NCBI GenBank assembly: GCA_041477815.1
Contig: JBGOUV010000101.1
Coordinates: 1 to 17,712 of the forward strand
Reading direction: 5' to 3'
Length of the DNA: 17,712 nucleotides
Source of the DNA: JBGOUV01 sp041477815
GTDB lineage: Bacteria; Acidobacteriota; Terriglobia; Bryobacterales; JACQDG01
The position numbers and the translations under genes are program-made. Below the pieces are notes generated by a model. The model was not told the DNA's origin and did not search any database. It was given only the letters and a program-made list of their open reading frames with translations. Below, piece after piece: positions 14,064 to 17,712 of this stretch. Numbering within the stretch: position 1 is the stretch's first letter; every line of letters starts with the position of its first letter.

Positions 14064-16550
14064 ATGGTGCTTACCGACGCCACTACTCTCGCCGCCAAAG
14101 ACTCCCTCGCCACCGAGATCAGCGAAGGAGGCGTAGGCCCCGAGCAAGGTCTGCGGAAGCTCCTGGAGATCGATCCGTTCGACCCGATCGCCCTCCACGG
14201 CCTGGGTATCTTCCATCTTCAGCAGGGCGGGGTGGACGAAGCCGCCCAGTTCTTTTGGCGGGCGGCGGAGGCCGATCCTTGCCGCTGGGACTCCTACTTG
14301 GCCTTGGCCGCGTGGGGAAAGGACGACGCGCGGCCCTCGCCTTTGACCAGTGCCGTGCTGGTTCTGGGCTTTCGCAAGGCCTTGGCCAACGAGGAGCGCT
14401 ACCGCGAGGAAACCCGCGAGAGTTCCCCCTTGAGCCGCCAGGAATTGGAGGTGATGGTGGCCCTCGGCGCCCACTTGCAGTCCACCGAGCCCCCGAGCGT
14501 AACGGATCGCCTGCGGCCCCACCGCCTGGTTCACGAGCTGCATTACCCGCCGGCCGCGGGCGTTCGTCCGGAAGTGGTCGAGCAGATCCTCGCATACCGC
14601 GATCTCTGCCGGCCGTTGCTTCTGGGCACCCTGCGGGGATGGGGGTTGCGCTCTTTCCAGGACGGGCATGACTTCCCGGCCGAAGCTGCCTTGGCCCTAT
14701 TGGGGGAGATAGGAGACCTGGCCACCCTGCCGGCCGTGCTGGAATTCCTCGACGTCGAGGAGGACAGAGTTCGGGAAGCGGCGGCTTGGGCAGTTTGGCG
14801 TGTGGCCGAGCGAAATTCCGGGGAAGTCCTCCCCAGGCTCCGAGCAGCCGCGTCGGGCGGCGCCCCCTCCCTCCGGTGGGGCCTAGCCCGGGCCTACGGC
14901 ATGATGCGCGGCATCGACGGTGCGCAGGAGGCCTTGATCGAGCTGCTCCAGGGTCTCGAAAACCTCGACCCGGAAGACCGCAGCTCCGTGTTCTGCGCCG
15001 TCACCTGGGCCCTCCAGGAGTCCCAGGGCCGCCCTGCCCGCGCCCTGGTCCTCGCCTTGATCGCGCGCTACTCCAAGATTCTGGACGAGGAAACACGACG
15101 GGACTGCCTCCTGCCGGCCGGCGAGGAGGATCCTACCCCCACCCCTCCCCTTTCGGTTTACGACTTCTGCTGCGGGTCCTCGGACGAAGAGGAAGAGGAT
15201 GAAGAGGTGGGACCCGTATTTGTCCGCCCCCCAATCGGCCGTAACGACCCCTGTTGGTGCGGCAGCGGCAAGAAATACAAGAAGTGCCACCTCAGCGCGG
15301 ACGACCAGCGCGAGCGGGAGGCGGCCACCAAAGACCAAACCATCTTCGAGCAGGTGCTCTCTTTCATGGAACAGGAACTGCGCGAAAACGAGATGCGCGC
15401 GGCCCTCAAGACCTTTTTCGGCGACGTGAAGGAGGTCAACGAGGACGACGAGGCGGCTTTTATGGATTGGATGGTCCACGACTATCCGGTCAGACGCTTC
15501 GGACGGACGCTATTCCAGGAGTTCCTGGTCCGGCGCGCGGACCGCTTGACGCCGGAAATGAGACGCCTCGCCGAGACCCATGCCCGCAGCACCTTCCACC
15601 TTCTGGAGGTCCAGGACGTGAAGCCCGGCAGCGGCATTCAGGTGCGCGACCTGTTGCAGGGCGGGGAGTTCTTCGCCCACGACGTTTCCGCCTCCCGCAG
15701 GTCGTCCCGCTGGGATACCATTTTTTGCCGCGTACTGGATTTCGGCGCTCGCCAAGAGATGTCCGGGGTATACATGCTGCTGCCGCGCCAGATCTGCGCG
15801 CGGTTCCGGGATTGGGCCACCGCCGACCGCGAGGAGAAGGGTGACGACTGGCCCACTTACCTGCGGGCCAATAGTCACCACCTGCGTCGCCAGATCCTGT
15901 CTCTCCACCACGAATGGACCAGCTCGATCCAGATGGCGACCGCCGAGGGCGACCCGCTGGTCTTCTCCAAGGCGGTCTACGAAGTGCTCGACGAGGCGGC
16001 CTTCCGGCGCGCCGCGGAATCCTCTCCGGTTCACGCGTCCGACGAGGACGGGGACTTCGCCTGGTTCGAGGCGCCGGCCACCTCGGACGACGAGCCCCGG
16101 CGGGTCCTCGGGCACTTGCGGTTCCAGGGGGGCCGCCTGCTGCTCGACTGCCAGTCCCGCCAGCGTCTCGACCGTGGCCGCGCCTTGCTCGCATCGCTGG
16201 CCCCGGGGTCCTTGAAACACCTCGGCGACGAGTTTACCGACTGGCGTCAGGCCATGGAGCAGAGCGGCTCGCGGCCTCCGGGTCCGCCGGCCGAGCCGCT
16301 GTCTCCGGAGGTGGAGAGGGAGGTTATCGAGGAATTCTACACTCGCCACTACGCCGGCTGGCCGGATACGCCTCTCCCGGCCCTCGGCGGCCGCACCCCG
16401 CGGGACGCCGTCCGCACCCCCGACGGCCGCGAGCAAGTCATTGCCCTGCTTAAGGACTTCGAGAACGGCAACGAGCGCGCCCACCGCGCCGGTAAGTATG
16501 TCTACGACTTCTCCGGCCTCCAAGCGGAGCTGGGAATCGATTCGTTATAA
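14064..16550 (+). CDS. TPR/HEAT-like protein with SEC-C zinc motif
   Basis: This 828-residue cytoplasmic protein has no signal peptide. Residues about 30-80 look like TPR helices (DPIALHGLGIFHLQQGGVDE, then AAEADPCRWDSYLAL). About 205-300 looks like HEAT repeats (LLGEIGDLATLPAVLEFLDV, REAAAWAVWRVAE). An acidic stretch (about 373-383) precedes a SEC-C motif, GRNDPCWCGSGKKYKKCH, with Cys397, Cys399, Cys408 and His409 as the zinc site (C-x-C-x8-C-H). That motif also ends SecA and binds SecB or ribosomes. Residues 430-740 are unassigned. The C-terminus (about 765-815) carries WPDTPLPALGGRTPRDAV, seen with SEC-C domains. ATG 14064 has GGAG (14049-14052) at 11 bases. A role in protein quality control or binding is a guess; the function is unknown. 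Confidence 0.75.
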   Translation: MVLTDATTLAAKDSLATEISEGGVGPEQGLRKLLEIDPFDPIALHGLGIFHLQQGGVDEAAQFFWRAAEADPCRWDSYLALAAWGKDDARPSPLTSAVLVLGFRKALANEERYREETRESSPLSRQELEVMVALGAHLQSTEPPSVTDRLRPHRLVHELHYPPAAGVRPEVVEQILAYRDLCRPLLLGTLRGWGLRSFQDGHDFPAEAALALLGEIGDLATLPAVLEFLDVEEDRVREAAAWAVWRVAERNSGEVLPRLRAAASGGAPSLRWGLARAYGMMRGIDGAQEALIELLQGLENLDPEDRSSVFCAVTWALQESQGRPARALVLALIARYSKILDEETRRDCLLPAGEEDPTPTPPLSVYDFCCGSSDEEEEDEEVGPVFVRPPIGRNDPCWCGSGKKYKKCHLSADDQREREAATKDQTIFEQVLSFMEQELRENEMRAALKTFFGDVKEVNEDDEAAFMDWMVHDYPVRRFGRTLFQEFLVRRADRLTPEMRRLAETHARSTFHLLEVQDVKPGSGIQVRDLLQGGEFFAHDVSASRRSSRWDTIFCRVLDFGARQEMSGVYMLLPRQICARFRDWATADREEKGDDWPTYLRANSHHLRRQILSLHHEWTSSIQMATAEGDPLVFSKAVYEVLDEAAFRRAAESSPVHASDEDGDFAWFEAPATSDDEPRRVLGHLRFQGGRLLLDCQSRQRLDRGRALLASLAPGSLKHLGDEFTDWRQAMEQSGSRPPGPPAEPLSPEVEREVIEEFYTRHYAGWPDTPLPALGGRTPRDAVRTPDGREQVIALLKDFENGNERAHRAGKYVYDFSGLQAELGIDSL

Positions 16551-16551
16551 T
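16546..16551 (+). promoter_or_regulatory. Consensus -10 box just upstream of gpmI
   Basis: TATAAT matches the -10 consensus exactly and ends six bases before the TTG chosen for gpmI, so a transcript from it would be leaderless or nearly so. No TTGACA-like hexamer stands 17 bases upstream. It overlaps the stop codon of the previous gene and may be coincidental. Confidence 0.3.
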
Positions 16552-16557
16552 GGCCTC

Positions 16558-17712
16558 TTGAGCCGTCCCAAGCCCGTCGTCCTGACCATCCTCGATGGAT
16601 GGGGATACCGCCCGGAAACCGCAGGAAACGCCATCGCCCAAGCGCGCAAGCCGGTCTACGACCGCCTGCTGGCCCAGTACCCCAACACCCTGATTCACAC
16701 TTCCGGCCCCTATGTCGGCCTTCCCACGGGCCAGATGGGCAATAGCGAAGTGGGCCACCTCAATATCGGCGCCGGCCGCATTGTCCGCATGGACGTGACG
16801 CGGCTGGACAAGCTGATCGCCGACGGGGATTTCTTCCGGCACCCGGTGCTGCTCGCGGCCATGGAGCACGCCCGCACCCGGTCCTTGCACCTGCTGGGCC
16901 TGGCCAGTCAGGGCGGGGTCCATTCCCAGCTCACCCACCTCTACGCCCTGCTGCGGATGGCCCGCCAGGAAGGGGTCGAGCGCGTCTTCGTCCACGCCTT
17001 CCTGGACGGCCGCGACACCCCCCCGCATAGCGGCGTCGACTACATCGCGGAACTACAACGCCAGATGCAGACCATCGGCGCCGGCCGCCTGGCCACCCTG
17101 TGCGGCCGCTACTATGCCATGGACCGCGACAAGCGCTGGGAGCGCATCGAGCGAGCCTTCCGCGCCCTGGTCCTGGGCGAGGCCGGGCACCGCTCCACCG
17201 ACCCTCTCCAGGCCCTCCGCGCCTCCTATGAGCGCGGCGTGACCGACGAGTTTGTCGAACCGGTGGTCCTGCTCGACGAGCGCGGCGAGCCCGCCGGCCG
17301 CCTCCGGGACGAGGACGCCTGCATCTTTTTCAACTTCCGCGCCGACCGCGCCCGCCAGATGACCCTGGCCCTCACGGATCGGGCCCTGGCCCGGCCCCCT
17401 CGCTCGCTCGCCCCCCGGGACCTCCACTTCGTCACCATGACGCAGTACGACAAATCTTCCCCGCTCCACCATGTCCTGCCCCAGGAGCACCCCAACAACA
17501 TCCTGGCCAACGTCCTGGCCCAGCTCCAGTGGAAGAACCTGCGCGTGGCCGAGACCGAGAAGTACGCCCACGTGACTTACTTCTTCAACGGCGGGATCGA
17601 GAAGCCGTTCCCCGGCGAAGAGCGCCTCCTGGTGCCCTCGCCCAAAGTGGCCACCTATGACCTGATGCCGGAAATGTCCGCCGCGGGAGTTGCCGACGCC
17701 GTGATTCAGGCC
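16558..17712 (+). CDS. gpmI: 2,3-bisphosphoglycerate-independent phosphoglycerate mutase (partial at window end)
   Basis: The first 385 residues of a family usually about 510-530 long are present; the gene runs off the window. It interconverts 3- and 2-phosphoglycerate in glycolysis, using two manganese ions and a phosphoserine intermediate. LDGWGY (12-17) gives metal-binding Asp13. GQMGNSEVGHLNIGAGR (58-74) holds nucleophile Ser63. VHAFLDGRDTPP and FFNFRADRARQMT follow as in the family, and the substrate-clamping part continues into ETEKYAHVTYFFNGG. The TTG start at 16558 gives the usual short N-terminus. The nearby ATG at 16550 reads into a stop after three codons, and no clear Shine-Dalgarno is present. 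The start lies seven bases after the SEC-C gene stop. Confidence 0.95.
   Translation, partial: MSRPKPVVLTILDGWGYRPETAGNAIAQARKPVYDRLLAQYPNTLIHTSGPYVGLPTGQMGNSEVGHLNIGAGRIVRMDVTRLDKLIADGDFFRHPVLLAAMEHARTRSLHLLGLASQGGVHSQLTHLYALLRMARQEGVERVFVHAFLDGRDTPPHSGVDYIAELQRQMQTIGAGRLATLCGRYYAMDRDKRWERIERAFRALVLGEAGHRSTDPLQALRASYERGVTDEFVEPVVLLDERGEPAGRLRDEDACIFFNFRADRARQMTLALTDRALARPPRSLAPRDLHFVTMTQYDKSSPLHHVLPQEHPNNILANVLAQLQWKNLRVAETEKYAHVTYFFNGGIEKPFPGEERLLVPSPKVATYDLMPEMSAAGVADAVIQA

Noticed and set aside
14022..14669. N-terminal extension of the M36 protease by 216 residues
   Set aside because: It is antisense to the SEC-C gene, lacks a secretion signal, and would bury the clear signal peptide that starts at 14021.
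1..17712. CRISPR array, tRNA, rRNA or insertion sequence
   Set aside because: No regularly spaced direct repeats, tRNA-like cloverleaf, rRNA signature or transposase was seen.

Overview
The window is GC-rich bacterial DNA with many C/G-ending codons and frequent GTG/TTG starts. The gene content (an FHA-linked lytic transglycosylase, a large M36 protease with BACON-like and LamG modules, a SEC-C/HEAT-type protein) suggests a soil Acidobacteriota, perhaps Bryobacterales/Solibacter-like. That assignment is an inference; no rRNA or marker gene settles it.

Positions 1-3410 look like a small integron gene-cassette array with no integrase in view. Two convincing attC sites (1645-1708 and 2381-2447) and one probable site (131-232) separate three cassettes. 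An R''-like heptamer at 3246-3252 may mark the decayed right end. Cassette 1 carries an overlapping TIR-domain plus HNH-endonuclease gene pair, a candidate anti-phage module. Cassette 2 carries a BrnT/BrnA toxin-antitoxin pair. Cassette 3 carries a MerB-like organomercurial lyase whose second catalytic cysteine codon is replaced by an in-frame UGA. A SECIS-like stem-loop with a GGUC apical loop follows directly, so this is a candidate selenocysteine MerB. A promoter-like TTGCGG-17-TACAAT precedes the array and a terminator-like hairpin follows it.

The rest looks like ordinary chromosome. A minus-strand gene (3430-4920) encodes an FHA/transmembrane/coiled-coil/lytic-transglycosylase protein. 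It is divergent from a rightward group: a small HTH-like protein, an unassigned 214-residue protein (possibly TIR or nucleoside-deoxyribosyltransferase-like), a secreted polysaccharide-deacetylase-like protein, a GT2 polyprenyl-phosphate-type glycosyltransferase and a multi-pass flippase-like membrane protein. The last three are tightly packed and probably act together on a lipid-linked surface glycan.

A 1556-residue secreted M36 metalloprotease (9351-14021, minus strand) ends in three similar LamG modules. It is divergent from an 828-residue TPR/HEAT-like/SEC-C protein, and an 18-bp perfect-arm palindrome overlaps the protease start. The window ends inside gpmI, the cofactor-independent phosphoglycerate mutase of glycolysis.
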